NCBI GenBank assembly: GCA_965644315.1
Contig: CBFFRQ010000042.1
Span: 496,001-560,000 of the forward strand
Origin: Caecitellus pseudoparvulus
Lineage: Eukaryota; Bigyra: Bicosoecida
Reading direction: 5' to 3'
Length of the DNA: 64,000 nt
Part shown: one piece after another, positions 43,920-54,430 of the stretch
Numbering within the stretch: the stretch's first letter is position 1
How the letters are laid out: every line of letters begins with the position of its first letter
Translations under genes and position numbers: made by a program
The notes under the pieces: model-generated
What the model saw: only the letters and a program-made list of their open reading frames with translations
Databases searched by the model: none
What the model was told of the DNA's origin: nothing

Positions 43920-45167
43920 TCACTCAGGCAGCTTCACGGCAGAGTCCGCCAGGGAGGGGAACACACTGAGGACCTTGGACAAGATGTAAGCGCCGTACTG
44001 AATGGCCACGGTCCGGTCCCCTGCCCTGTACGCGTCCACAGCTGCCTGGGCCGCCTCAGGCGTGCGCGCCACGACACCGCCACCCTCTGCCCCGCCTTCC
44101 GCGCCGGGCGCACCCTCAAACGCATGCACCAGCGGCCGCACGATGCAATCGAAAGAAGGGTCGAAGAAAAATGGCGCAGAGAGCCGCCCCCGGGTGCCCG
44201 TGTGCCGCACCCTGTGCGGCGTCGCCACGAACCGGCCGCATGACCACAGCTCCGCCATGTCCCCCACATTCACGACGTACGCCCCGGGGATGAGCGGCAC
44301 GGGCAGCCACGCCTCTTGCCCGCGCACCTTCACCTCCAGCCCCTCGTCGTCCATGGCCAGGATGGTGAGCACGCCGTAGTCGGTGTGCTCCTGCACGCCA
44401 AAGCGCGGCTGACCGTCCTCCTCGTCCACACCCACCGTGTCCGGCGGGTAGTGGAACAGGCGGAAGGGCGTGAAGGGCTCCGACGTGAACTGGTCGTGGA
44501 AAAAGTCCCGCTGCATGCCCAAGGCCAGCGCCATGCCGCCCATGACTGCTTGGCCCAGGCGAGTCATGCCTGCCATGTACGCCAGCACAGCATCCTTCAG
44601 CTCCGGCTGGTCTGCCGGCCATTGGTTTGGCCCGTGCATGGGCACCCCTGCCTGCACTGCTGGGTGGTCTGCCAGCAGCTCTCGCTCGAAGTACAGGCCC
44701 TCCTTCCAGTCTGCAGGCAGGCGTGGGAGAGGCATGTTGAAAGCATGGCGATTGGCCGATGCTGGAGGCAGTCGAACCTTTGCGCCCGCGGGTCAGCTCG
44801 CCTCCCAGGGCGAACCAGCCTCGGAATACCTTGCTATTCTCCATGTGAATGGTCTGTTTCTCCTCCTCCGGCTTGTCAAAGAACTGCACATGCGCATGCC
44901 GTGGCTGGGTGTTTACTGCTCCGCTGGCGGAGCGAATTCCGCAAGGCGCACCTTGTGCCCTTGCACGAACAACGCCTCACGTAGCTCAGGCGCAACCGCT
45001 GCCTCTGTGCCCGTGATTGAAAAGAAGCCTATGGTTTCACATGCCTTGCCGATTGCCTCCGCGACGGCCTGCACATGCTCCCCTTGGGCGTCTGGCTGCA
45101 ACAGCGGGCCAACATCAATCACAGGAATGGAGGCCGGCGCGCCGCCGGGCTGCTCCTGAGACGCCAT
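43920..45167 (-). CDS. 2-oxoglutarate/Fe(II)-dependent dioxygenase (IPNS/GA-oxidase fold)
   Basis: Three exons on the minus strand (45167-44952, 44883-44778, 44710-43920) give 370 residues. The N-terminal DIOX_N part reads IPVIDVGPLL and ETIGFFSITG, then FFDKPEEEK and WKEGLYFERE. The iron ligands are in EHTDYGVLTI (H and D at about 217 and 219) and PHRVRH (distal H about 273), and the 2-oxoglutarate arginine is in RLSAPFF (about 285). All key residues are present, so it should be active. Substrates of this broad family range from flavonoids and hormones to peptides and cannot be predicted here. The junctions rebuild the TRGRKDWKEG and HKFFDKPE motifs, supporting the exon model. Confidence 0.9.
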
Positions 45168-45237
45168 GCTGCGAAGAGGCAAAGAGACGAGGCAAGCAGC
45201 ACAGGGCGTCGTGAAGCATGCCGAACACCGTGAATTG

Positions 45238-48200
45238 CTATTCGCCTCCCTCCTTGCTGCCCTCAGCTGCAGCGCCCTCATCAGAAGGCTCAGTGTCACC
45301 CACTTCCCCCGCCGCGGACGACTCTGCAGCCTCAGCACTGCTCGCCTCTGCCGTACCATCCTCAGTCTCAGCGGCGTCATCCTGTGCAGTCTCACTTGGT
45401 GGACCATCGCCCTGGGGCGAGGCGACCTCGCCCGTGGCGCCGGGCTTAGGCGCCGCGTCCTCCTCTGCCTCGGCACCTGATGCGCCCTCTGAGGCTGCCA
45501 CCTGACCATCCTCTTCTTCAGGAGCCTCTCCGGGTCCCTCCTGCACTTGCACATCACTTGGCTGCACCGATGCGTCTGCTTCGGCCTCTGCTCCTGCACC
45601 CCCCGAGCCGTGCTCGACATCCTCTGCTGCGCTGGCATGCTCGCCCTCACCCTGGCCTGCCTTGCTGGACCCCAAAGGGGGAGCACCGGGCAGGGCCTTC
45701 CCGTGCGAGAAGGCGCCACAACTCAGCCAGTCCACACAAGTGAGGGGGGTGCGCTGGTGGCTGCGGCGCCAGCGCTGAGCCTCCTGGCAAGTGTAGGCGG
45801 CGAACACGAGTGCCAGCACCAGGAACAAGGTCAGCAACGCGGCAGATGACCCGACTTCGGCATTGTACCGCCCGGTGTTGAGGGTGCCGTCCACATCCAC
45901 CGCGTCATAGACCCTGCCGTTCAGACAAACCTTGCCGGGCGTGTTGGTGCCGGCAGCAGCGGCTGCAGCTGCCTCGCCAGGCAGACACTCCATGCACTTG
46001 TGGTTGACACACACGCCCTCCCACAGGGCTGTGCGCACTCGCCCTTCCACGCTCAGGTACGCACCTGAGCCATCAGCAGCAGCTGAGCCAGCCAAGGCCA
46101 GCACTGCGCCCAGTGGCGGCGAGGCGTTGTAGAAGCGGTACTCCCCACAGCCACCCAGCGTGCCCTCCGCAAAGTCGCTGTCGCCAGGGTTGCCCTGCAC
46201 CACCAGGTTGGCGCCTGTGTAGCCTGACACTCCGGGCGCCAGGCCAGGCTTCAGGGACCCCGCCGGAGTCCGGTACGCCACGCCTGGGGCGCAAGCCTTG
46301 CCCACCACGTCGCTGCTCTTCTCCCGGCAGACGCCCCGGCGATTGGCGGAAGGTGCGTCACATGTGTACCAGTTGGGGTATGACCCCGGGTTTCCGTCAC
46401 ACAGGCCGTCATCCAGCCAGCAGAACTGCCCATCGGGGCACTGGTTGTCAGCCATGCACTCCACGCAGCGCGTGGATGGGATGCGCAGCCCCCGCCACGC
46501 CGTGGGAACCACCTGGCAGTTGGCGAAGCGGGTGTAGGCATCGATTTCCTCGCTGTTGTCACTCTCCTTCATCTGAACGTCCTTGGCGGGGTGGTCGTTG
46601 TGAGAGTCCACGAGGCAGGCGGAAGCAGTCCCGCACTGTCCATGTGGGGAAGACTGGCGCCAGCGCACCGCGCCGATCGTGAGATTGTTGCTGCCGCAGA
46701 CGTGTCCGGTGGGGCCCTGGTACAGCGTGTCTGGCACTGCCCCGATGCGGAGGAAGAGGTACACGTGTCGGGCCTGCTGCACATCCGGCAGCAGGTCTCC
46801 CTCGTGCGGGACGCTGTTGGAGACGGGGTCCCACCAGAATGTCTGCACCAGGCTGCGGGGCCTGGAGCTGCCCTGCTCCTCGGCTGGCGTCGCGGCGTAT
46901 GGCATGTAGGCAAAGGCAGACGTGGAGGGGCCCCATGGCTGGCTGTGTCCGTTGGGGTGGGCACCCCGCCCTGCGCCCCCTGCGCTGCCAGTGTAGTCAG
47001 CTGCCACCTGCACCTCCCACAGGGGCGTGCAGGCAGGTCGGATGGGCGGTTCACGGGGCAGGTGCATCATGATGTTGCGGTTCACCAGGTCCGAGAAGGA
47101 CAGCTCCCCCCGCCACCAGTCGGCGTTGGCTTTGACCATCAGCGTCGCGAAAGGGGTGTTGTCTGCCAGGATGCGCTGGGGCGTCTCCTCGTCCTCTGGA
47201 AGGTTCGTGGTGTTCCATTGGTCTGCGTAGGCAGGGTCGGCATTGCGCAGGGTCAGGGGCCCTGAGAACAGCCGGTCTGCGTCAGCAGGGTCAGCGCTGA
47301 AGAGGAGGGGGTACTCCACCAGCTCCTCCACCGTCAGCGTGACATCCCAGAAGGGGCCAGCTGTGGACCAGTCGAAGTCTTGCCCGTACGTGGACATGTC
47401 AGTGAGGGGTGGCACAGTCACGCTGACAATGCCTTGAGCGCTGGAGGTCAAGGCTTGCCCTGTGAAGTCCAAGGGCATGTCCCACGTCACGCGCAAGCGG
47501 CCATCCTCGACGACCTTGGTGATGGTGAAGGCGCGGTAGTACTGGTAGGGGAAGGAGTGCCCAGCAGCCTGGGGGGTGGGGATGGTCATGGTGGCATTGA
47601 GGGAGGTGGGAGTCCACCCAGAAGGGGTGGAAATGCTCCAGGCGCTGTCGGGCAGAATGGCGCCGGGCGCCGACACCTCCACAGCCAGGCGCAGACCCTG
47701 CACCGCGTAGCCCACCCGGGCGAACTCGTCGCCCAGGCGGAACTGCACGGTACCGCCAGGCTGTAGAGCGTTCACGGTCGTCGCAGAGGTGGTGCCGGTG
47801 GCGGACGGCGTCACACGTGGCACCGGCGGCACGAGGGAGCTGCCCACTGGCAAGGCGGCCGGCACGTTGGCCAGTGTCTGGGGAATGACGCGCCACAGGA
47901 GGGCCACGTGCTGGCGAGGAAAGCCGGCAGGGTTAGGGTTGTGCATCCACAGCACGTTGTGCCCTGGGTGTGGCACCGTGTCGGCGCTGTAGGAGTACAC
48001 GAAGGTGTTGCTGAGGCCAGCACCAGCGGCAACGGTCGCCGTGCGCATGTGCCACGTCCAGGGATCTCGCGCCCGGACGCTGGAACTGTCGTTGAAATCC
48101 ACTGCATGGGATCCTATCTGGCCTTGTCTGAAAGTTGGGGAAGCAGAGAGCCGCAAGTGTCGGGGAGGGCGAAGGGTGTGCAAGCTTGCCGCTGAAACTC

Positions 48201-48685
48201 ACTGGGGCGTCACCAACTGCACAGGTGGCGCCGCGGAAACGCGCCATCGGACATCCGAAGCATCTCCAATGGATGGAACTTGACGTCGGTGGTTGTACGC
48301 GACAAGCTGCAGCGCCCACGCACAATGAGGTGCAGCACACACGGTCGAACAGAGGCAACTCGTCGCAGCGACACACCTGGAGCACAAGCCCTTCCCACGC
48401 CGAGGGCCATTCCACTGGGAAGGTCAGCGTGTCGCTGGCGGCGACTGGGATCTTGAAGCAAGACCAGTCCTCGCTTGTGGCTTCGCTGCGGGGAACCGTC
48501 GTGTCCAGCGCCCAGCTGGCTGAAGTCTCACACGCGGAGATGTCAAAATGCCGCTCTGCACAGCCGGAGGGAGCAGGGGGGCGTGTTTTCAGGGCTGCTA
48601 AAGTGGGGGACGCAGACAACGTACGGGCAGAAGCCAATGCCAAAAGCGTTGCGCCAAGGAGCGCCCCTAGGAGCCCTCCGTGCAT
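45238..48685 (-). CDS. Type I membrane protein B, paralogue of the protein at 36443-39276
   Basis: Three exons on the minus strand (48685-48377, 48306-48203, 48127-45238) give about 1100 residues. A signal peptide (LLGALLGATLLALASA) is followed by an ectodomain sharing, in order, the motifs of membrane protein A: GGTVQFRLGDEFARVGYA, WSISTPSGW, FDWSTAGPFWDVT, CVEC-x5-C-x4-FC, CGEYRFYNAS, GVCVNHKCMEC and VCLNGRVYDAVDVDG. One TM helix lies at about 894-916. The cytoplasmic part begins with an LTCVDWLSC cysteine motif like that of A, then adds an extra ~140-residue acidic Glu/Ala-rich tail not found in A. Intron 1 falls at the same place and phase as an intron of A (after GLVLQ). Ectodomain role unknown; adhesion, cell-wall or mating functions are guesses. 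Confidence 0.85.
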
Positions 48686-49021
48686 GGTGACAGGCGCCAG
48701 GAGACGGTGCGTCGGCGGCGCCGTGGGAGCCGCGTGTCACTCTGCTCTGAGTGCACGCTGCACTTCAGAGAGACGGACCATGGGGCCAAGGTCCAAGTAA
48801 ACAAAAAGGTTTTCTGGCTCGTGGCGCATGTGAATTGCACTGCCGCCGCAAAGTGCCTGCTGCAACTTGGCAGGTGACGCACGGCGCAAACTGATGGTGG
48901 GAGAGCGTCCTCGAGGTGCAGACCTTCAAAGCCCGGCACCAGCCCCGGCACAGCCCACACCAGCAACCTAGATGTACAGTGTGAACTCCAGCTTGATGCA
49001 GGTATCAGGCCTGCCACAGTG
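48686..49021. other. Gap between membrane protein B start and mitochondrial carrier end
   Basis: 336 nt on a tandem minus-strand pair, expected to contain the carrier's 3' UTR and the promoter of membrane protein B. No AATGCA or coding exon recognised. Confidence 0.4.
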
Positions 49022-49948
49022 CTACTCTGCCTCTCCCCCTGCTGCGTGCAGCAGCATGGAGCGTGCCGCCTCGTAAACTGCAAGGGCCGGGCCGACGCTG
49101 ACGGCCACCTTGGCGAGGGCTGGCAGCAGCCCGCGGTACAGGCCACGCACACCTTCGTGCGCGACAGTGTCCTTGAGGCAGTGGGTCAGGCCAGAGTAGG
49201 TCCCCTGCCCTGGCTGCAGGCCCAGGTGCTGGCGCTGGGCGGGAGGGAGGGACGACACCTGCAGCCGCTTGCGGGCAGTGTCCAGGGGGTACGTCACCAC
49301 CTTGGCTGCGAGGCCGGAAAGAGTGCCAGCCACACTGCCCACAGTGGCAGCTTGCGTGGTATCGGGCAGCACCCCCTGCCGCCCTGCAAGCCACCCCCTC
49401 ACGGGTTCGTAGCACGCGAAGAGCACCGCATTGGAGGGCAGGACAGAGGCCAAGGCGGGGGACATGCCGTGGAACAGGCCTGCCACGCCGTGCTGCTGCA
49501 CTTGGGAGGTAAGAATGCGCAGCAGGCGGGGGCTGGCGCCTGCATCGGCCACCGTGCGTGTGCGCAGGAAGTCCAGGGGGTACGTCACAGCGGTGGCTGT
49601 GAGCCCAGCTGCCGCGCCAGCAGCACTGAGCAGGACACTGTGAGCTGCACCCACAGGCGCCTCTGGGAGAGCTTGCTGTAGAGCACGGTAGATGGGGAAC
49701 TGAACCGATGAGTACGTGCTCCAGAGCAAGAGGCCGGGCAAGTTGCCACGCCAGAGGCCCAGAAGGCCACCCTGCTGCACGGCTGCTCTCAGCTGCTGCG
49801 CCAGGCCATGCGAAGGCGAGTGCGACAGCTGTGCTCGGATCTTTACGACGTCGAAGGGCGCCACTAGGGTTCTGGACACAGCTCCAGACAGCAATCCTGC
49901 GACAGCTTCTGTGCGCGCTGATGGGCGTGGGCGGGAGCCGCCTTCCAT
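49022..49948 (-). CDS. Mitochondrial carrier, thiamine pyrophosphate/nucleotide-carrier-like
   Basis: Single exon, 308 residues, of SLC25 family length and form: three repeats each with a P-x-D-x2-[KR]-x-[KR] signature (APFDVVKIR, YPLDFLRTR, YPLDTARKR) and six predicted TM helices. GLWRGNLPGLLLWSTYSSVQF, GLFHGMSPALASVLPSNAVLF and GLYRGLLPALAKVAVSVGPAL mark the matrix helices. The third-repeat form YPLDTARKRLQV and the G-x-WRGN style resemble the thiamine pyrophosphate carrier (SLC25A19) branch; nearby nucleotide carriers are alternatives. Located in the mitochondrial inner membrane. The 5' flank has GAAACG elements at about 49971-49988. Confidence 0.88.
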   Translation of the reverse strand: MEGGSRPRPSARTEAVAGLLSGAVSRTLVAPFDVVKIRAQLSHSPSHGLAQQLRAAVQQGGLLGLWRGNLPGLLLWSTYSSVQFPIYRALQQALPEAPVGAAHSVLLSAAGAAAGLTATAVTYPLDFLRTRTVADAGASPRLLRILTSQVQQHGVAGLFHGMSPALASVLPSNAVLFACYEPVRGWLAGRQGVLPDTTQAATVGSVAGTLSGLAAKVVTYPLDTARKRLQVSSLPPAQRQHLGLQPGQGTYSGLTHCLKDTVAHEGVRGLYRGLLPALAKVAVSVGPALAVYEAARSMLLHAAGGEAE

Positions 49949-50207
49949 GGCACGGGGCGTGAAACGAAGGCGAAACGTCAGCGCTGCTTCTTCGACACAG
50001 CCGGCGAGTGTGTGGCGCGCGGCGAAACACAGCAGAACTGGGGCAAGATAACCAATGCAAGGAGGCAGCAGGCCAAGCCTGCGCTGACCCACACCTGATC
50101 TTCCATGGCCGGACACGCCACGAGCTGGAGCAGCGAGCCCCTGATGCAGGTGCCAGAGGCCGGTGCACTCGGTGTTCATTAGGATTTGCCTGGCAGTGGA
50201 AGTGGCA

Positions 50208-53200
50208 TCAGCCTGTGATGCTGCTTGTGCCCCCTCCAGTGCTGGCAGGCCCAGGGGGCGGTCGAGGAGGGGGGGCTGGCCCCGCCGCCTCCACCAAGTT
50301 CCCTTCCACACTCGCCTGCAGGTGTGCCGGCTCCGCGCTGTGCCGCCGGCGCTGCTTGGACCGCTGCGCCGCCCTGCCCGCAGGCTCGGAGCGGGGCGAA
50401 GCGGCCGCAACCTCCGCACTGAGCGCGCCCCCTGACACATTCAGGGTGGGGTACCGCGGTGGCGCCGTCAAGCCGCCCGGTGACGCGGAGCTCGTCATGC
50501 CGTGCAGAGCTGAGCGCGTCGCACGCAGCGCTGACTTCAGGTCTGCCACACGCGCCTCCCGCGCACGCAGCCGGGTTTGGTGCCTGTCCAGGGACTGCTC
50601 GAAGGACCTCGCTTCGGACACTGCCGTTTCGGCTCGGGCTCGCTCCTTGGCAAGGGCGGCGTCGGCAGACTGAGCCGTCGTGAGGAGTTCCTGCCGCAGG
50701 GCACGGACTTTGCCGGCAAGAGACTTCACTTTCGCCTCTGCAGCCAAGGCACGGGGGCGCCACTTGCCCTCCACCGCTGCCTCCGCGGCAGCCACCGCCT
50801 CCTTCGTGTGTGCAGCAGCAGCGGCGGCGGCAGCATCCGCCGCTGCTTCGGTGCGCTGCAGCTCACGCTGTGCGTCTGCGAGTCGCTCCTGCAGCACTGC
50901 AGTGCGGGTGGTGTCTTCAGGAGGGGGTGCAGCTGCAGCAGCAGCTTGTGCAGCGGCCAGTTGAGTCTGCAAGTGAGTGACCTGCGCTTGGAGGGTCTGC
51001 GAGGCTGGGAGTGCGTCGCTGGCCTGGGTCAGTGCCTGCATGCCCCTTGCAAAGACGTCTGGCTCAGGGCTCAGCAGTTCCTGTGCAGCTCCGTGCGGCA
51101 AGTCGGCGATGCTGCAGGCGCTGTCCACGACACGGGTGAAGCGCCTGAACATCGTGCTGAGGCGAGTGCCCGCTTCCTCCACCTGCTCTTGCAGCTCAGC
51201 CAGCTGGCTGTCTGCAGACTGCTTGCGTTGCTGGGCGAGGCCAAGGTCACTCTGCGCCGTTGCAAGCTGGGCTGCCGCGGTGCTGGCTGCCGCCTTCGCC
51301 CCCGCCAGCTCCTCCCGCACCGACAGCAGGTCGCGCTGGGAAGCGTCTAGTTTCTGCTGCAAGGCTTCCAGGCGCTGCTGCGCGATGTCAGCTGCTTCGC
51401 TAGCTGCTTGCGAGGCTTCCTCCTGGACGCTGCGCAGCTGGGCAGCGTGCTTGGCAACTGCTGCCTCCTCCGCACCTCGCGCAGCTGCCTGCACGGCAAG
51501 GGTGGACTCCCGCGCTTGCTTGGTGTGCAGGGTGTGCATGCTGCTGCACAGCGCATGCAGCGCCACGGCCAGGTCGTGTGACACGCCGGACACTTGCCCC
51601 TGCACCTCACCGCGCAGGGCGGAGCAAGCCCCCTGCACCTGCCCCACACCCTGCACCAGCTTTCGCAGGGCCCCACGCTGACGGCTCACACTAGCTGTCT
51701 GCGTGCGCTGGGCCCTCTCTTCTTGCGCTTGCAAGGCAGCCTTGGCCTCTTGCAGTGCTGTGGCAGCCTGCGCCTCCCCCTCTTGTGCCTCTTGCAAGCG
51801 GGTGGTGAGGGAGGCGCACTGCGCCTCGGCAGTGCTGGTCGCCGCACACGCTGCTGCTGCCTCTCGCCGGGCACCATGTGCGTCCTCCCGAGCCTCCGCT
51901 TCCAGCTGCCTGCTCCGCGCCAGGGCAGCTTCTGCCTCCTCTGCGCGGCCTGTGGCTTGCTGCACTGCCGCTCGCAGCTCCGGCACCGCCTTGGCCAGCT
52001 GCGCCTCGGCAGCCTCGGCCCGGGCAGTGGCGGCCGCCGCCTCCTCCTCGGCGGCCCGCACGGCCTGCTCCAAGGCCACCATGCGTGCTGCTGTGCCGCC
52101 TGCCGCCCCCACCTCCCGCAGGCGCCCCTCATAGTCGGTCTGCTGCTCCGCCAGCTGCTTGCTCAGCTGCGCCCGGCGTGCCTCCGCATCAGCCACCTCC
52201 TGCTCCAGCCGGCCCTGCGTGCGCTGCAGCGCCTCCACCTGCGCCGTCGCGCCCGCCAGACTGGAGGCCAGCTGAGACGCCTTGCTCTGGGCAGCTTCGG
52301 CGGCAGCCTCTGCCGTCTCAGCACGACTTCGCAGCGCGGCCAGGTCCCGCGACGCCGCGTCAGCACGCTCCTCGGCACTGGCCGCCTTGGCCCGCAGGGA
52401 GGCGATGGTGTGCTCGCTCGCCTCCGCGCTGCTGCGCATGCGGGTGAGCTCTGCGTCGTGCTGGGACGACAGCGCCCGCCGCGTGGCGGCCTCAGCCTCC
52501 CGCACGGCCGCAGCCTGGGCACTGGCGGCAGCCTGGGCGAGGGCCGCCTCCCGCTCCGCCAGCGCCGCCTGGTGCTGCTTGCGCGGTAGCCACGTCTCCC
52601 GCATGTCTGCCAGCTGCTGCGTGGCGGCGTCGGCGCGCTCCTCGGCAGCCTGGGCCGCCTGTGTCAACTGCCCCAGGCGGCCCGTCATGAGCCCCTGGTA
52701 CTCCTCACGCAGGGCGGCGGACAGCTCCTTGGCCTGGTCATGGGCCTGGGATGTCAGTGCGGACAGGCGCTCCTCAGCTGCCGCTGTGTCAGCCTTGCTG
52801 CGCTGCAGGTCGGACTGCAGACGGGCGTGACTCTCCTGCAGTGCCTCCAGCTGCGCCGAGGCACGCACACCAGCCTCTTGCGCCGCCTGCAGTCCCTCCA
52901 GCCGCTGCTGCACTGCGCTCTCCCGCTCCTGGGACCCCTCCAGCGCACTGCGCAGTCTGTGCGCCTCGTGCTCCGCTGCCTGCTGCCGAGACACCGCCTC
53001 TGCAGCGCTTGCCGCAGCAGAGTCGCGCTCAGCTTGCAGCTTCCGCAGCGCTGCAGCGTGAGCTTCCGACTGCTCCTTCAGCAGAGACTCAACGCGGTCT
53101 CCCAAGGAAAGGTACTTGCCTTGCAGTGCAGTCTGCGACGCCTCCGCTTCCGACAGGCGCTGCTGCAGTGCACTTGCGCGCTCCGCCTGCCCCCTCAGCT

Positions 53201-54332
53201 GAGCCACCTCCTGCTGCAGCGCAGCACACTGCCCCTCCAGGGACGGCACTGCCGCAGCACGCTGCTTGGCTGCGCTGAGGGCGCTCTCAGATGCCTCTGC
53301 TGCTGCCAACGCCTGGGAGAAGCGCGCTGACAGTGCCGCCATGCGCTGCCGTTCGTCCTCCAACGCGTCAGCCAACGCCACGGCGCGCTGTGCCGCAGCG
53401 CGCTCCGCCTCGCCCGCCTCCCGCACGCTGTGCTGCATGTCGGCCAGTGCTTCACTCAGTTGCTGGATCTGCGCGTGGGCTTGCTGCCGAGCGGCCACGG
53501 CAGCGTCCCGCTCCGCCCGGGCGCTGGCCAGGGCGGTGGACAGCTCGCTGCGCTCCTGGGCCGTTTCTTCCAAGGCACCCTGCAGGGACTCCAGGCGCTC
53601 CTGAAACAGCTGCCCCTCACGCTGCCTGGATGCCGACGACTCCTGCAGTGTCGCCTGCAGGTGCTGGGCAGAGGAGGAGGCGCTGCTGCGCTCAGCGTGC
53701 AGCGCGGAAGTCAAGCTGTCAGCGTGGCGCTGCAGGGCCTGCACTTGGGCCGTGGACACTGCCAGGCGCTCCATGAGGGTGTTTATGGTGTCTTCTTGTC
53801 CTTTGCGGAAGGCGTTGTCCACGATCTCCTGCACTCGACCCTGTGCAGTGCGAGCCCAAGTGCCCAGATGCCGTGCGCTGCGCCAGAGCCCAGGCGTTGC
53901 GCTCCCTGCGCACCTTGACATACACCGCTGTGCTGGGATCTTCCTGCAGCACCTTCACCGCTTCATCGATGTTCATGTCATTGATGACTTGCTGGACCTG
54001 CGGGTGCAGTGGCGGCTCACGCGGGCTTCGTCAGGAATGGATGCATGCGACACCCGTTAGCAGTCAACTTCCGCACCTGACCCAGCAGCCCTGCCAGGCG
54101 CTCCTCGTACGCCGATCGCAGCGCATCGAACTTGTCCCTCGCGATAGCCTCGGCAGAAATGGAGCGAGTCTCCACCAACGTCACCTGCGAAGGCACACAT
54201 GCGTGCTTGCGCCAGTGCACCGCACGGTGGCACGCTGGCGCCTGCTCGCACCAGTTGGCCAAATGGCATGGTGGAGGATTCCGCGCCTCCGCGCGCGCCG
54301 GAGACGCCACTGGCATCGTGCGCCACTGCCAT
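50208..54332 (-). CDS. Long coiled-coil protein (about 1301 aa), function unknown
   Basis: Four exons on the minus strand (54332-54252, 54184-54077, 53997-53914, 53840-50208), all phase 0. The first ~120 residues look specifically folded and are spread over the three small exons (SAEAIARDKFDALRSAYEER, VQQVINDMNIDEAVKVLQED, then GRVQEIVDNAFRKGQED). From about residue 120 to 1170 the protein is almost continuous Ala/Glu/Gln/Leu heptad coiled coil, with one break around TRVVDSACSIADLPHGAAQE. The last ~110 residues are Pro/Ser/Arg-rich. Such proteins are often centrosomal, basal-body or Golgi tethers, but no family is recognised. Low-complexity coding explains the many open frames on the other strand. 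Confidence 0.8.
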
Positions 54333-54430
54333 GGCGGTGCATTTCCCGCTGTGGCGGGGGGAACAGTTCCTCGCCGAGCTCTGGCCTTCTTCAGTGTGGC
54401 TGGAAGCCGCCAATGCCGCCTGGCCCTGCC

